This document shows positions 1 to 11,800 of a stretch of DNA of 26,718 bases, one piece after another. A program made the translations under genes and the position numbers. Numbering within the stretch: position 1 is the stretch's first letter; the number at the start of each line of letters is the position of its first letter. Source of the DNA: a virus; the IMG/VR virus record IMGVR_UViG_3300008110_000518, positions 1-26,718 of that record; one strand, given 5' to 3'. The notes under the pieces are model-generated. The model saw only the letters and a program-made list of their open reading frames with translations, was not told the DNA's origin and searched no databases.

Positions 1-12
1 GGCACTAGTTCC

Positions 13-39
13 TATAAATAATTGAAATCTTGATAAATA
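13..39 (+). promoter_or_regulatory. tandem T4-type late promoter motifs
   Basis: TATAAATA at 13-20 is the exact T4 late-promoter consensus. GATAAATA at 32-39 is a one-base variant that recurs before other structural genes in this window (2769-2776, 17587-17594, 24976-24983). The second copy lies 22 nt upstream of the ATG at 62. The downstream leader (GATAAATA, then TATA, CATCTTT, GAATTA, CTATG) closely resembles the leader before the giant fibre gene at 2769-2809, which supports a shared promoter/leader type. Late promoters of this family need the phage sigma factor gp55. Activity is inferred from sequence only. Confidence 0.7.
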
Positions 40-61
40 CTATACATCTTTGGGAATTACT

Positions 62-790
62 ATGAAACTTACAGAATTTAATCAAAAACCTTACGCAATG
101 GCCAAAAAGGCTTTAAGAGAAAACTTTAATACCGATCTTCCGATTGAGAAGCTAAGCTTGTCACAGACAAGAAACATGCTCGGTAAAGTAAAAAACTTAA
201 TCAGCGAGGTAAAAGAAACTGATAAATCCTATTCCAGCGAAAATAATCCACAGTATCTAAAACTAGTGTTTATGGAACAAGCATTGTCAGACTATTATGC
301 TGAACTAAAAGAAACACCAAAATATAACAGTCGTATCGTTGTAGAAAACGAAGAAATTGAACAAGCACAGGTTGTTCTTGCGGCTAAAGATATGATGGAC
401 AGTGTTCAGAAAATGATTGAAGATGTTTCTGACATGCTAGTAAAAGAATTGCCTGCAGTAGTAGAAAGTGTTAGCGGTGAAATGGGCAGTGACCAAGGAG
501 AGCAATTCAATGCAATGGCGACTGAAGCTTTGTCTGGATTGCAAGCAGCATTGACACAAGCTAAAAGTGGATTACAAAGTGCCTTAAATGTTGTCACAGG
601 ACAAGGTAGTGGTTTTGGTAGCGGTATGCCTGGCATGGGCGGTATGGGTAATATGGGCGCTGCACCATCAATGGGCGAGCCTGAAGTTGACGCTATGGCT
701 CAAGGTGCAGAAGAATTACCAACGCCACCTGAAGATGAAATGGACAGTGAAGAAATTCCTGCTCCTAAATTAGGCCGTGGCAAAAGATAA
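62..790 (+). CDS. putative phage structural protein, unknown function
   Basis: This is a 242-residue protein from the ATG at 62. A TTG four codons upstream (position 50) is open in frame, but the ATG is preferred because GGGA sits 6 nt before it and the TTG has no ribosome-binding site. The N-terminal two thirds are charged and predicted helical or coiled-coil. A low-complexity Gly/Met-rich stretch follows at about residues 185-210. The tail is acidic and Pro/Glu-rich and ends in a basic LGRGKR. There is no signal peptide or membrane segment. From memory, similar proteins with a Gly/Met-rich linker and acidic tail occur in marine T4-like phages next to the two downstream genes, generally unnamed or called structural. 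The late promoters upstream fit a virion or prohead-assembly role. No enzyme motif is visible, and a core/scaffold-type role is only a guess. Confidence 0.6.
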   Translation: MKLTEFNQKPYAMAKKALRENFNTDLPIEKLSLSQTRNMLGKVKNLISEVKETDKSYSSENNPQYLKLVFMEQALSDYYAELKETPKYNSRIVVENEEIEQAQVVLAAKDMMDSVQKMIEDVSDMLVKELPAVVESVSGEMGSDQGEQFNAMATEALSGLQAALTQAKSGLQSALNVVTGQGSGFGSGMPGMGGMGNMGAAPSMGEPEVDAMAQGAEELPTPPEDEMDSEEIPAPKLGRGKR

Positions 791-792
791 TA

Positions 793-1122
793 ATGCGTTT
801 ATTTGAGTTTGTAGGTACCGATCCACTTAGAGTTAAGTTAGTTGCAATAACTGACCAACTTAAGGATAGATACCTACATGCAAACAAACCTATGTCAGTT
901 GATGCATTCTTGCAATTGATGAATAACAATGACATCAGTGTTGATATAAGTGATTTACGTGACATGATATCTAAGGAGCCTTTAGTAAACATCATTGATG
1001 ATATTAAAGGTGACGAAGTTATTTTCAAAGGTCAAAAAACTGACGGCAAAACACCAATGAGTGTTGATGATGCTGAAAAAACTGTTGCAAAAATGGCACA
1101 AAGAGCCAGCGATAAAAGATGA
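793..1122 (+). CDS. conserved phage hypothetical protein
   Basis: This 109-residue soluble protein has its ATG 2 nt after the stop of the preceding gene, and its TGA overlaps the ATG of the Fe-S carrier gene (ATGA), so translation is probably coupled. The sequence begins MRLFEF and has an alternating helix pattern. A central segment (residues about 33-75) resembles a small winged-helix-like or structural fold, with the motif pattern DAFLQL..NDI.VD..DLRDMI. The C-terminus (residues 80-109) is Lys/Asp-rich and probably disordered. I recognise the family only as a marine T4-like phage conserved protein lying between the gene at 62 and an IscA-like gene. I cannot assign a function. Confidence 0.6.
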   Translation: MRLFEFVGTDPLRVKLVAITDQLKDRYLHANKPMSVDAFLQLMNNNDISVDISDLRDMISKEPLVNIIDDIKGDEVIFKGQKTDGKTPMSVDDAEKTVAKMAQRASDKR

Positions 1123-1445
1123 TTATACTCACTGAAAAAGCAGCAAACAAAGTCAAGCAACAAATTCAAAAACGTGGTAAAGGATTAGGCATAATGATAG
1201 GTGTGCAAACTACTGGTTGCAGTGGTTTAGCATACAAATTAGAATATGTTGATAATTTACCTGATTCAGGAAGCTACATGAGCTACAACACAAATGATGT
1301 TATTGTTGTTGTCAGTCAAAAAGACTTGCCCTATGTAAGCGGTCTTACAATGGAATGGAAACGAGAAGGACTCAATGAAGGGTTTGACTTTATCAATCCC
1401 AATGAAAAGGCACGTTGCGGTTGCGGAGAAAGTTTTACCGTTTAA
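1119..1445 (+). CDS. iscA: IscA/HesB-type A-type Fe-S cluster carrier protein
   Basis: This 108-residue protein matches the full length of the A-type carrier (IscA/ErpA/HesB) family. It begins MIILTEKAANKVK, typical of the family. It has the conserved TGCSGLAY segment with Cys34 and the C-terminal CGCGESF motif with Cys100 and Cys102, the three cysteines that bind iron or an Fe-S cluster. A-type carriers take clusters from the scaffold and deliver them to apo-proteins in the cytoplasm. IscA-like genes are known auxiliary genes of marine T4-like phages. The start overlaps the previous stop by 4 nt, placing it in the same late transcript as putative structural genes. The phage benefit (supporting host Fe-S enzymes, or a metal site in a virion protein) is inference. 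Confidence 0.9.
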   Translation: MIILTEKAANKVKQQIQKRGKGLGIMIGVQTTGCSGLAYKLEYVDNLPDSGSYMSYNTNDVIVVVSQKDLPYVSGLTMEWKREGLNEGFDFINPNEKARCGCGESFTV

Positions 1446-1446
1446 G

Positions 1447-1474
1447 TTGTATTATTAGTAATATTGTAATACAA
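1447..1474 (+). terminator. AT-rich hairpin after the Fe-S carrier gene (possible weak terminator)
   Basis: TTGTATTA (1447-1454) and TAATACAA (1467-1474) form a perfect 8-bp stem with a 12-nt loop, starting 1 nt after the TAA of the Fe-S carrier gene. There is no U-run after it and the stem is AT-rich, so termination would be weak. It could instead mark a processing or 3'-end stability site. It lies directly before the oxygenase gene, which has no clear ribosome-binding site. Confidence 0.3.
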
Positions 1475-1481
1475 TTCATAG

Positions 1482-2069
1482 ATGTCCGATGACACTTTTA
1501 ACTACAATTATCTATTCCCTTCTCTAGTAGTTTACAAAGATTTTGGAAAAGTACCTGACGATTTAATAGACCTTTCACGGGATATTATATCTGAGCATGG
1601 GGGTAAACCTTTTAATAGTCCCTGCCTTAGCACAGTACGAACCTATGCAAATGTGTTAAATCTTAAAGAATTTACTAAAATAAAAGAACAAATAATACAA
1701 ACTATAGCCGTATTTTGTGACATACATAAAATAGAAAAAGAAGAATTATATTTTGTAGATTCTTGGTTAAATTCTTATCAAGTACATGGATTTCAAGACT
1801 TGCATTTACACCCTGATTCACTTTTATCTGGAGTTTTTTATATTAAAAGTTCAGGAGAAAAAGACTTTGTATTTCAATCACCATATCATTTCTATCAACC
1901 AATAACTCCAAAATATACAGAGACTAATTTAAATAATTGCCATACTAGTGATTATAACAGTTTGGAAGGTAGATGCATCATTTTTATGAGCAATTTGATG
2001 CATAGAACACTTCCAGCTACTGATGAAAGAATTAGTTTAAGCTTTAATATAAAATATAAAAATGTATAA
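1482..2069 (+). CDS. 2OG-Fe(II) oxygenase family protein (TIGR02466-like)
   Basis: This 195-residue protein shows the double-stranded beta-helix dioxygenase pattern. HLHPDS at residues 108-113 supplies the HxD metal ligands (His110, Asp112), followed by LSGVFYIK as the next strand. The distal ligand is His174 in NLMHRTLPAT. Arg183 in DERISLSFNIKY is placed to bind the carboxylate of 2-oxoglutarate. Such proteins hydroxylate or otherwise oxidise a substrate using O2, Fe(II) and 2-oxoglutarate; the substrate here is unknown. This family is frequent in marine T4-like phage genomes, where it may modify proteins or nucleotides. The start at 1482 lacks a strong Shine-Dalgarno sequence. The stop overlaps the start of the nuclease gene by 8 nt, implying translational coupling. 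Confidence 0.82.
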   Translation: MSDDTFNYNYLFPSLVVYKDFGKVPDDLIDLSRDIISEHGGKPFNSPCLSTVRTYANVLNLKEFTKIKEQIIQTIAVFCDIHKIEKEELYFVDSWLNSYQVHGFQDLHLHPDSLLSGVFYIKSSGEKDFVFQSPYHFYQPITPKYTETNLNNCHTSDYNSLEGRCIIFMSNLMHRTLPATDERISLSFNIKYKNV

Positions 2070-2748
2070 TCCAAACAAATTCAATTACGTCAAAATCAAC
2101 AAAGAGACAATTAACGGTTCAAGAAAGTATGCTACTCCAGACGGTGAAAAACTTCCTAGCGTAACAACTATACTAGACGCAACGAAGTCCGAAGAATCTA
2201 AAAAAGCATTAATGGAATGGCGAAACCGTGTTGGTCATAAACGTGCGCAAGAGATTACTACTGAAGCAGCCGGTCGTGGAACACGAATGCACAAATTCAT
2301 TGAGGATTATATCAAAGAAGGATCACTAAAAGATCCAGGAAGTAATCCTTATAGCGTACAAAGTCATACAATGGCTAAGTCTATTATTGAGCAAGGTCTT
2401 TGTAAAGTAAATGAAGCATGGGGCGTAGAAGTTCCTCTTTACTTCCCTAAGATTTATGCTGGTACCACAGACTTGTGCGGAATACATGATGGTGATGAAG
2501 CTATTATGGATCACAAACAGAGCAATAAAGTAAAAAAGCGTGAATGGATTGAAGATTATTTCATACAATCAGCAGCATATGCAAATGCACATAACGAAGT
2601 TTACGGAACAAAGATTACAAAAGGCGTAATTTTTATGTGTACTGCAGACAATCAATATCTAGAATTCATAGTTGAAGGGGGTGAATTTCAGAAATATTCT
2701 GATCTTTGGTTCCGTAAATTAGACGAATATTACAGTAAATTTCTATAG
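2062..2748 (+). CDS. PD-(D/E)XK superfamily exonuclease (RecB/MGME1-like)
   Basis: This 228-residue protein carries the motif order of the RecB/Cas4/MGME1 branch of PD-(D/E)XK nucleases. GRGTRMHKFIEDY (residues 71-83) contains His77 and Glu81. GTTDL supplies Asp137, IMDHKQS supplies the DxK pair Asp150/Lys152, and QSAAY (Gln169, Tyr173) is the QxxxY motif after the active site. Its N-terminal segment KLPSVTTILDATK is also typical of the group. The expected activity is metal-dependent exonuclease action on DNA ends in replication, recombination or host-DNA breakdown. It overlaps the oxygenase stop by 8 nt. It is the last gene before the hairpin and late promoter that serve the giant fibre gene. 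The family call is firm; the precise biological role is not. Confidence 0.83.
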   Translation: MYNPNKFNYVKINKETINGSRKYATPDGEKLPSVTTILDATKSEESKKALMEWRNRVGHKRAQEITTEAAGRGTRMHKFIEDYIKEGSLKDPGSNPYSVQSHTMAKSIIEQGLCKVNEAWGVEVPLYFPKIYAGTTDLCGIHDGDEAIMDHKQSNKVKKREWIEDYFIQSAAYANAHNEVYGTKITKGVIFMCTADNQYLEFIVEGGEFQKYSDLWFRKLDEYYSKFL

Positions 2749-2752
2749 TTTC

Positions 2753-2776
2753 CAATCTATTTTAGATTGATAAATA
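2753..2776 (+). promoter_or_regulatory. hairpin plus late promoter for the giant fibre gene
   Basis: CAATCTA (2753-2759) and TAGATTG (2763-2769) form a perfect 7-bp stem with a 3-nt loop, 4 nt after the nuclease stop. The last base of the stem is the first base of the late motif GATAAATA (2769-2776), 30 nt before the fibre ATG at 2807. There is no U-run, so the hairpin is not a classical intrinsic terminator. The leader up to the ATG has no good Shine-Dalgarno sequence; the best candidate is AAGAA around 2795-2799. Confidence 0.55.
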
Positions 2777-2806
2777 GTATAATCATCTTTTCATAAGAAT
2801 TATACT

Positions 2807-5800
2807 ATGGCTATTATACAGATTTCTAAGATTCAACACCGTACAGGGGCTAACGTTGATTTGCCCCAGCTAGCTGAAGGCGAATTAGGTTTTGCAACTG
2901 ATGAGCGTAGATTATACATAGGAAATGATCCCAATTTATTTCCTCCAGCTGGTAACTCATTAACCACTCAGACTGAAATTTTAACAGAAGTTTCTGTTTT
3001 AAATTGGTCTAAAATAGGCGGAACCGCTAATACCCAAATTGCTTTAACTAGTCCAGTTGGAAATGGTCAAGTTTTAGTAGCAAATGCAAATACATGGGTT
3101 AACGCAGGTGGAACAAGTAATATTAAGATTGACCTAGGAAACGCAAATAATGTTGTTATGCGCGGAGGTTTGAATGGTTATGTTCTCACTACTGACGGTA
3201 CAGGAAATCTTACATGGGAAGGTACAGGAGTTGGTACTTTTAGAATTCAGGATATTTCTAAAACGAATCCAGCGGTTGTAACAACAATTAATGACAACAC
3301 AGTTGTAACTGGTATACCACTTACCATTATTGGTGTAAGTGGTATGACACAAATATCAACAGCGGGTGAAAATAGCACAAACAAATTCTATGGCGTTAAG
3401 TTAACAAATAAAACTTTTTCACTATATTCAGACCCTGGTTTAGCGAACGCTGTTAACAGTACAGGATTCACTCCAGCAACACCAAACACTGGTAATATTA
3501 TATGTTCATTTTATCAAGCTGGTACAGGTGTGCCTGGCGGAGCTAATACACAAATTCAATTCCAAGATACAGCAGGACTATTTGGTGGAAGTGCGAATTT
3601 AACTTTTAATAAAAATACAAGTAATTTAGCTCTTGCTGGTAATGCAAATATTACAAATATAAATGTAACTTCTAATATTGTTGCAAATAATTTTTCAGGA
3701 AACATAGGCCTCGGTAACACGGCACAAGCGGCAAATTTCACAACAGTAAATGCTAATTCAGCAATTAGTGCTGCGGGTAATGTTACCGGTGCTAATTTAA
3801 GGACAACTGGTATCGTAAGTGCAGGTGGAACATTAACAGCAGGAAATGTTAACACATTAGGTAGTGCAAATGTAGGTAATCTTTCGGTCACCGGTGTTGT
3901 TAGAGGTAATTTAATACCTGCTACTGATATTCAACAGGATTTAGGTAACGCAACGAATCGTTGGAGATCATTATACCTATCAGGTAATACTATTTACTTA
4001 GGTAATACTTCAATTTCATCTGATGCTAATGGCATTAGTAGTAACACACTAACTGCTGAAAACGCAAACATATCTAATACTGTTTACGCAAATTTTGTTT
4101 CAGCAATCATAACTGCAGATTCTTCCTCACAGCCTAATATTAGTAGTGTAGGTACATTAAATGGATTGACCGTTAATGGACTTACCCAATTAGGTGATGT
4201 TTCTAACGTAAGAATAGGTGGCGGATTTCCTGACTATACACTTGTTACAGATGGTTTAGGTAATCTTAGCTGGAGTCCTGTAGTACTACCGGATATAGTT
4301 GCAGGTAGCACGAATCAAATTCAATATAATATCAATAGTGGATTAGCAGCAAGTGCTAATTTAACATTTAACCCTACTACTAGTACGTTACAAAGTGTGA
4401 CAATAAGTGCAACAGGAAGTATTACAGGTAGTAATTTAAACATTGGTAGCAACATTATTGCCGGTAATAACATACGTGGAGCAATAATTTCTAGTACTGG
4501 CAATATAACGGCAAGTAGTAACATTCAAGGATCTAATCTTTTAGCAACCTCTTCAATATCAACTGGAGGTGCATTAACTGCAAGTAGTATTAGCGTCAGT
4601 ACTAATATTAGCGTATTAGGTAATGTTCTTGCAAATAATTTAAATGCAGCAAGTGTAGTAAGTGCTAATGGCAATATATCAGGATCAAATTTAAATACTG
4701 CGGGTAGAGTTAGTGCAAATGGCAACATTACAGGTGCTAACCTGTTTACAGGTGGTAATGTGAGTGCAACCGGCACCGTAATTGCACAACAGGTAAATTC
4801 TGGTAATATTTCTGTTTCAGGTAATATTACATCAAATAACTTAATCATTAATAATGAAATAAGTTCAACAGGAAATATAACTTCAGCTAATTATATTTTG
4901 GGAAATGGTGCGTTCCTAACAGGTATTAATTTAGGTAATCAAAGTTCCTTAAATCAAATAAGTAATGGTACAAGTAACGTAAGTATTCCTTCATTAAATG
5001 GCGCAGTTACAATTAGTTCTGGCGCAACTGCAAACGTAGTTACTGTTACTAATACAGGATTATCTGTATCAGGAAATGTATCTGTAAATGGTAATTCTAA
5101 TTTAGGAAATCTCAGCACATCTACGTTCTCAGCTTCTGGTAACATTACTGGTGCTAATTTACTGACAAGCGGTCGCATCAGCGCAACCGGAAATGCAAAT
5201 GTTGCTAATTTGGGAGTAGCAGGTACAATAAGTGCTTCTGGAAATGCTACAGTCAATAATCTAAATACAGGACAAATTAGTGCAAGTGGTAATTTAACTG
5301 CATTAAATGCTAATTTAGGTAATTTAGTAACAGCGAATTTCTTCCAAGGAGACGGAAGTTTACTAACCAACCTAACTGTTGCTGCAGGAAGCTCAATCAT
5401 TAATGGTAATAGTAATGTATCTGTAGCAGCAAATGGTAATGTAAGAACAAGCGTTGGCGGTACTGCAAATGTACAAGTAATTACAAGTACAGGTATTGCA
5501 GTGACAGGCACACATAGTGCAACCGGTAATGTAACTGGTGCAAACTTATTTACCACAGGTGTTGTAAGTGCGTCAGGAAACTTATCAGGTAATAATATTG
5601 CCGCTGCAGCGGCAATCAGCGCATCCGGCAATATTTCAGGTCTTAATATAGCTGCAGCAGGCGGTATAACTTCTTCGGGCGCAATATCAACTGCTACTAA
5701 CATCACAGCAACAGGAAATGTTACTGCTGGTAATATTGCTTCCGTAACCAATGCTAATTTTACAGGAACAATAAGTGCAGTTGGTATAGTGAGCAACGCA

Positions 5801-8800
5801 AACATCGTTGCTGCAAATTTAAACTCAACAGGAAATGTAAGTGCTGTATCAAACATTAATGCTGCAGGAGTTAGTGTATCTGGTAATATATCTGCAGTAG
5901 GAAATGTTAATGCAAATAACGTTAACTCTACAACTCTTTCAGCGTCAGGAAATATTACAGCATTAAATGCTAATTTAGGTAATGCAGTTACCGCTAATTT
6001 CTTCTTAGGAAATGTAAGAGGTAATTTATTTAATGGTACTACAAGCATCAATGTGCCTGCAGCTAATGGAAACGTTGCAGTTAGTGTCAATAATGTTTCT
6101 AACGTTGTTGTTATAAGTCAAAATACAGTTACGGTAACCGGTGTATTATCAGTTACAGGTAATTCAAATTTATCAACTATAAATGGTTCAACTGCTAATG
6201 TTACTACTGTAAATGCTACTACCGTAAATTCCGCAGTATTAATAGGATCAACAGTGTCAGCCACTGGCAATGTTGAAGCAGGTAATCTAGTAACAAGTGG
6301 AAATCTAAGTGTTGCAGGGAACAGTAATTTAGCCAATGCTCAATTTAGTGGAAGTATAACTGCTGCAGGTACTATCACAGGCGCAAACTTAAGCACTACC
6401 GGAACAGTAATTACTAGTGGAAATGTAAATGCAGGAAATATTAATTCTGCAAATATTATAAGTGCTATTGGAAATATTAGTGGCGGTAATTTAAGTATTA
6501 CTGGACTAGTTAGAGGTGGTAATATTTCAGCAGTTGCTAATGTTAATGCTGCAAATATCATAAGTGCTAACATAAGTGTTACTAGTAATTTAACAGTAGC
6601 TAATTTAGCAAATGTAGGTAATTTAATAGCTACAGGTAATATTAGTGCATACAGTAATGTTAAGTCAGACAATGTAAATGCTAACACTTTACTGATTAAC
6701 TCAGCAGCCACACTTAATAATTTATCCGTTACGAACTTTGTAAGGTCTAATTTAGTGCCTAATGTAACTGCTACTTATAATTTAGGAATTCCTGCAAATA
6801 CTTGGCGTAGTTTAGCAGTAAGTAACGTGGGTGTATCTATTGGTCAAACATCAATTACATCTAATGTTGATAACCTAACAATTAATGCAAATAATACAAT
6901 AATTTCATATGTGACAGCTAATGATATTTCTGTTGCCAATCTTGCTAATTTAGGAAATATAGCCAATGTAAAAATTGCCGGCGGGTCAATAGATGATGTT
7001 ATAACTACCGACGGTAATGGAACTTTAAGCTTTGCGAACATTTTAAATATCGTTCCGGCTGCAGGAACAAACACAGAAATTCAATTTAACGATAATGGTA
7101 CTTTTAATGGTTCATCATCATTAAGATTCTTTAAGAGCAATGGTGTAACAAGTGGTACGTTCGCAGGAAATGCTTCAAGATTGTTTGGTATAGTAGGTGC
7201 AAATATAACTGGTCAAGTGCCTAACGCTTTATTAGCTAGTACTGTTACTTTCCCGTCACAAGCAAATATTACATCAGTCGGAAACTTAATTTCGTTAAGT
7301 GTTGTAGGAAATGTTAGAGCAGGTAATGCAAGTTTAGGTAATTTAGCAAATGCGAACTTTTTCTCTGGAAGATTAGTTACATCTAACCAACCTAATATCA
7401 CTGATTTAGGATCTCTGAATAACTTGACAGTTAGTAATATTGACGGTGTAGTAAACTTTGAATATACATCAAATGTAACACTTGGTCAAATATCTAACTT
7501 GCATATTGCAGGTGGATTGAACGGCCAATATTTAGTTACTGATGGAGTTGGTAATCTAAGCTGGTCTACTCCTATTGCAGCTGGTGTTGCAAATGGTTTA
7601 AGTAATATGACCATTGAACAAAGTGGAAATATCGCATTTCAAGTCGCTGGTTTCGCAAATAGATTTAGAATTGAACAATCAACTTTCTCATCTAATGTTC
7701 AAGGTATTTTCAACGAATCAGTTAACTTCTTTGCACCTGTTAGTTTAGGTACAATAGCAAACGTAAGAATTTTAGGTGGACAAACTGGACAGGTTCTAAC
7801 CACTACAGGCGTATCAGGTCAAATTGGCTGGGCATCTGCACCAGCAACACAATCTATTGTAAATGGCAACAGTAATGTTATAGTCGGACCCAATACAAAT
7901 ATTAGAGTAAGTGTCGCAGGTATATCAAATGTAACGCAATTTACAAGCACTGGAATAATAACAGGTATTGTAAGCGCAACAGGTTTAGTTAATACAGGTA
8001 GTGCTAATTTAGGCAATATAAGCAATGTTAAAATTTTCGGCGGCTCAGCTGGTCAAATTATACAAACAGATGGGACAGGCAATTTAAGTTATGTTGCTGC
8101 TCCAATTTCTGCTATATTAGCAAATGGTTTAAGCAACGTTTCTATTGACTTAAGTGGTAATGTAAGAACAAGTGTTGCAGGTACAGCGAATGTATTGGTA
8201 GTTGCAAATACAGGAATAACTGTTACAGGAATTTCAAACTTAGGTTCTAACTCTAATGTTAAAATTACAGGTGGTGCAGCTAATCAATTACTGTCAACTG
8301 ATGGTACAGGTAATCTTGCATGGGTAGCCTCACCTCCAACATCACAAATTAGCAACGGTACAAGTAATTTAACTATAAGCCAAAACGGAACCATTGTTGC
8401 AGTCGCTACTGGAACAACTGCACTTACCATATCTAACTCAGGTATTAATGTATCTGGTGCAATCAATGCGACAGGTAATATTAATACAGATATATTAAAA
8501 CTAAAAATAGCAGGTGGTATAGCAAATGCTATTTTAATTGCAACCGACACTACGGGCAATTTAGCTTGGGGTAGCTTGCCTGCATCAAATCAAATAGTAG
8601 GTGGCAATAGTAATGTAATTGTAAATCCTAACGCTAACGTTTCGATTGGTGTTACAGGTGTTCCTAATGTTATGGTAGTTACACCAACTAGAGTTAACAT
8701 TACAGGTGATTTACTATTAACAGGAAACGCTAACCTAACTAGTACAGACGCACTAAATATTCCAGGTGGTAATCCCGGAGATGTTCTATCAACCGACGGT

Positions 8801-11800
8801 GCTGGTAACTTAAGCTTTACTACCCCTTCAGTTGGTACTGCAATTGTTAATGGATCAAGTAACGTTCGTATACCTGCAAGTGCAAGTAACATTAACTTTG
8901 CTGTTAGTGGTGCTCCTAACGTTTTTGTATTGTCTCCTACGCTAGCTAGTTTGAATGGTAATTTAAGTGTAACTGGAAGTTCAAATATAAACGGTAATAT
9001 AAACTTAGGATCTACATTAAGTGCCGCTGGTAACGTAATAGGAGCAAACCTTAGCACACCCGGAACTGTCAATGCATCAGGCAATATAAACACTTCACTA
9101 AACCTTTCAGTCACGGGCGCCGCCACAATAACAGGGCAATTGACAATTGGTTCAGCTAATTTAGGCAACGTTTTAAATGGTTCGGGTAACATTTCGTTAA
9201 CAGGAAACATAACTGGTAATAATTTAGTAGGTAATAATCTCAGTACAACTGGAAACATAAATGGTATCAATGTTACAGCTGGCGCCAATGTCATTTCAGG
9301 CAATATTTATGTAAGTAATACGGTGAGTGCTGCAGGTAACATTGCGACATCTACAAACATTACAGCAGCAGGTACAATATCTGCTATTGGAAACATTACA
9401 GCGGATCGTTTTATTGGTAACGGTGCTTTACTAACCAATGTAACAGCAAACGTTTCACGTATTGCAAATGGTGTAAGTAATATTTCTATACCTGTAGCTA
9501 ACGGTAATATTGGTTTCACTGTAGGTGGCGCCAACGTTGTTACAGTTTCCCCAGGCAACTTTATTATTGCAACTGATAGTGGCATAGGCGGAAACTTAAA
9601 CGTATTTGAAAACATCACAGCAGGAAATCGTATAACTGCAAATGGTAATATTACTGCAGTAGGCAACATCACAGGTAATTACATTTATGGTAATGGTGCT
9701 TTCTTAACTGGCGTTAATACCGACATTTATAATGATGCAAACGTAGCTAATTACTTACCAAATTATACTGGTAATATTAATAATGTCAATAATATAATTG
9801 CTAATAATATTATTAGAACTTCAGGTTTACAGGTTTCATACCTTAGTATTTCATCAGCTACTACTCTTACAACTTCTAGGGCAGGTGCATTAGTTGATTT
9901 AACGAACAGTGGTTATCAAATAATTTTACCAAATCCTATAGGTAATCCAGGTGTAAATTATACATTTAGATTGAGAACCCTTGGACAAAACGTTAATTTA
10001 GCAACACCAAGTGGAACATTTGAGGGTTCAGGCTATACAGGTCAGGGTATAATTACAATAGCATTTGCAATTGGTCAATACTTCTATGTCTATAGTGACG
10101 GAACAAAGTACATTATTTCTGCTAGAATTGAATCAGAGGCTGGTGCTGGATTAAGAGTAAGAACAGGAACTCAATCAACTTCTACTACAACCGGAGCATT
10201 AGTTGTAACAGGTGGGTTAGGTGTAAGTCTCAACTTATTTGCCGGTGGAAATGCAAATATATCAGGTGCGTTATCAATTGGTGGGTCATTCAATTCACCT
10301 GCTGCAAATATAGGTGCAGTTACAGGTAATATATTTGGTAGAACTACAAGTAATATAATTATTGCTAATGGTGATGTAGGTGCAGGTGAACTTATATTCC
10401 GTGCAGGCGGCGCCATCATTCAAACAATCAATAATGCTAATGTAACAGTAAATGGAAATATAAGTGCTACTGCAAATATATCTTCTTTGGGTAATATATA
10501 TTCACCGCATGCAAATTTAACTGGAAATTTAACTACACCAATTGTAATTACAAACACAATTACTAGCAATGCAACTAATTCTTCAAATAGTGCATTAAAT
10601 GTTTTTGCAAACAGTATTACTACAGGTAACGTAACAGGTAACGGTAGTATAGTATTAGGTGGTTTACTTGGACTACATGCTAATGGAAACATAACTAATG
10701 TACAAAATCTTCAAGTATCAAATGTCAATGCTCAAAACATCACAGCTCCTGTATTCAATGTAGGTAATATTAGTGTCTCAAGTAATGTTACAGCTAACGG
10801 GGTAATTCATTCAAACAATGTAGGCACAGGTAATAACTTCAGAGTTGGTAACAGTGTTTGGTTAGGTGATCTTAATACTGCCGATAGCTTAGCAGTTAGA
10901 AGTCAGCAAAATCCAACAATTGGTTATATTACATTTGGTTCTGATTCTACTGCTAAATTAGGACGTAGTGGCACCGCAGCATTAACATGGAATAGCAACT
11001 TATCAGTTGGTGGCACAATAACTGCAAATAACTTTGTTGGTAACATTAATGTAGCTAATACAGATTTAAGTGCAAACAGCTTTACATCAAATAATTTCTT
11101 TGGCGGCAATTTCTCTGGAAGATTAATCACAACAGTTATTGGTGCAAATACTGTAGAAATGGTTCGTGCTAACATAGCAGGCCCAACAAATGCTGACTAC
11201 TTTAGTATTGATGTTGGTGGCAACTCACAAGATTTTGGATTTGTATCATTTAACACAGGTGATAACGGATCAGAACCAATTTATTTTAGACAGTACAATG
11301 GTCCAAATATTCAAAATCAAGTTACATTATTAGATCAGAGCGGTAATACATTCTTCCCTGGCAGCATAAGCGCAAATGGTAATATTACTGCTGGTAACTT
11401 GCGCGGTAATTTAACAGCAGTTGTTAATGCGCCAGGAACTGCTAATATAATTAATGCTGTAATGGCAGGTAGTGACGCCTTTAGACTACAGTTGGGTGGT
11501 AACCTATCAGATCAAGGATATGTAGCGTTTGATGTAGGTGATGAAAATACTGAAAGTATAATATTTAGACAGTTTAGTGGCCCTAATTTTGCTACAGAAC
11601 AACGCAGAGTAACATTGATGGATGCTAATGGTGATGCTGTGTTCCCCGCAGGCGCAAACTTATTTGTGGGTAATAGAATAGGTGCTACCTCTTTAAGTGT
11701 TTCTGGAACAGTTACGGCTGCAAGTCTTGTTGGTACTATTAGCACGACAGGAAACATAAATGCAGGTAATTTTGTTGGTAACTTATCAGCATTTGCTGCA

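Noticed and set aside
50-61. TTG start giving four more residues for the first gene
   Set aside because: The ATG at 62 has a GGGA at suitable spacing and a better family N-terminus (MKLTEF); the TTG has no ribosome-binding site.
4430-6700. CRISPR-like array because of evenly spaced repeats
   Set aside because: The 51-bp units are coding, in frame, diverged and without separate spacers; the gene is open throughout.
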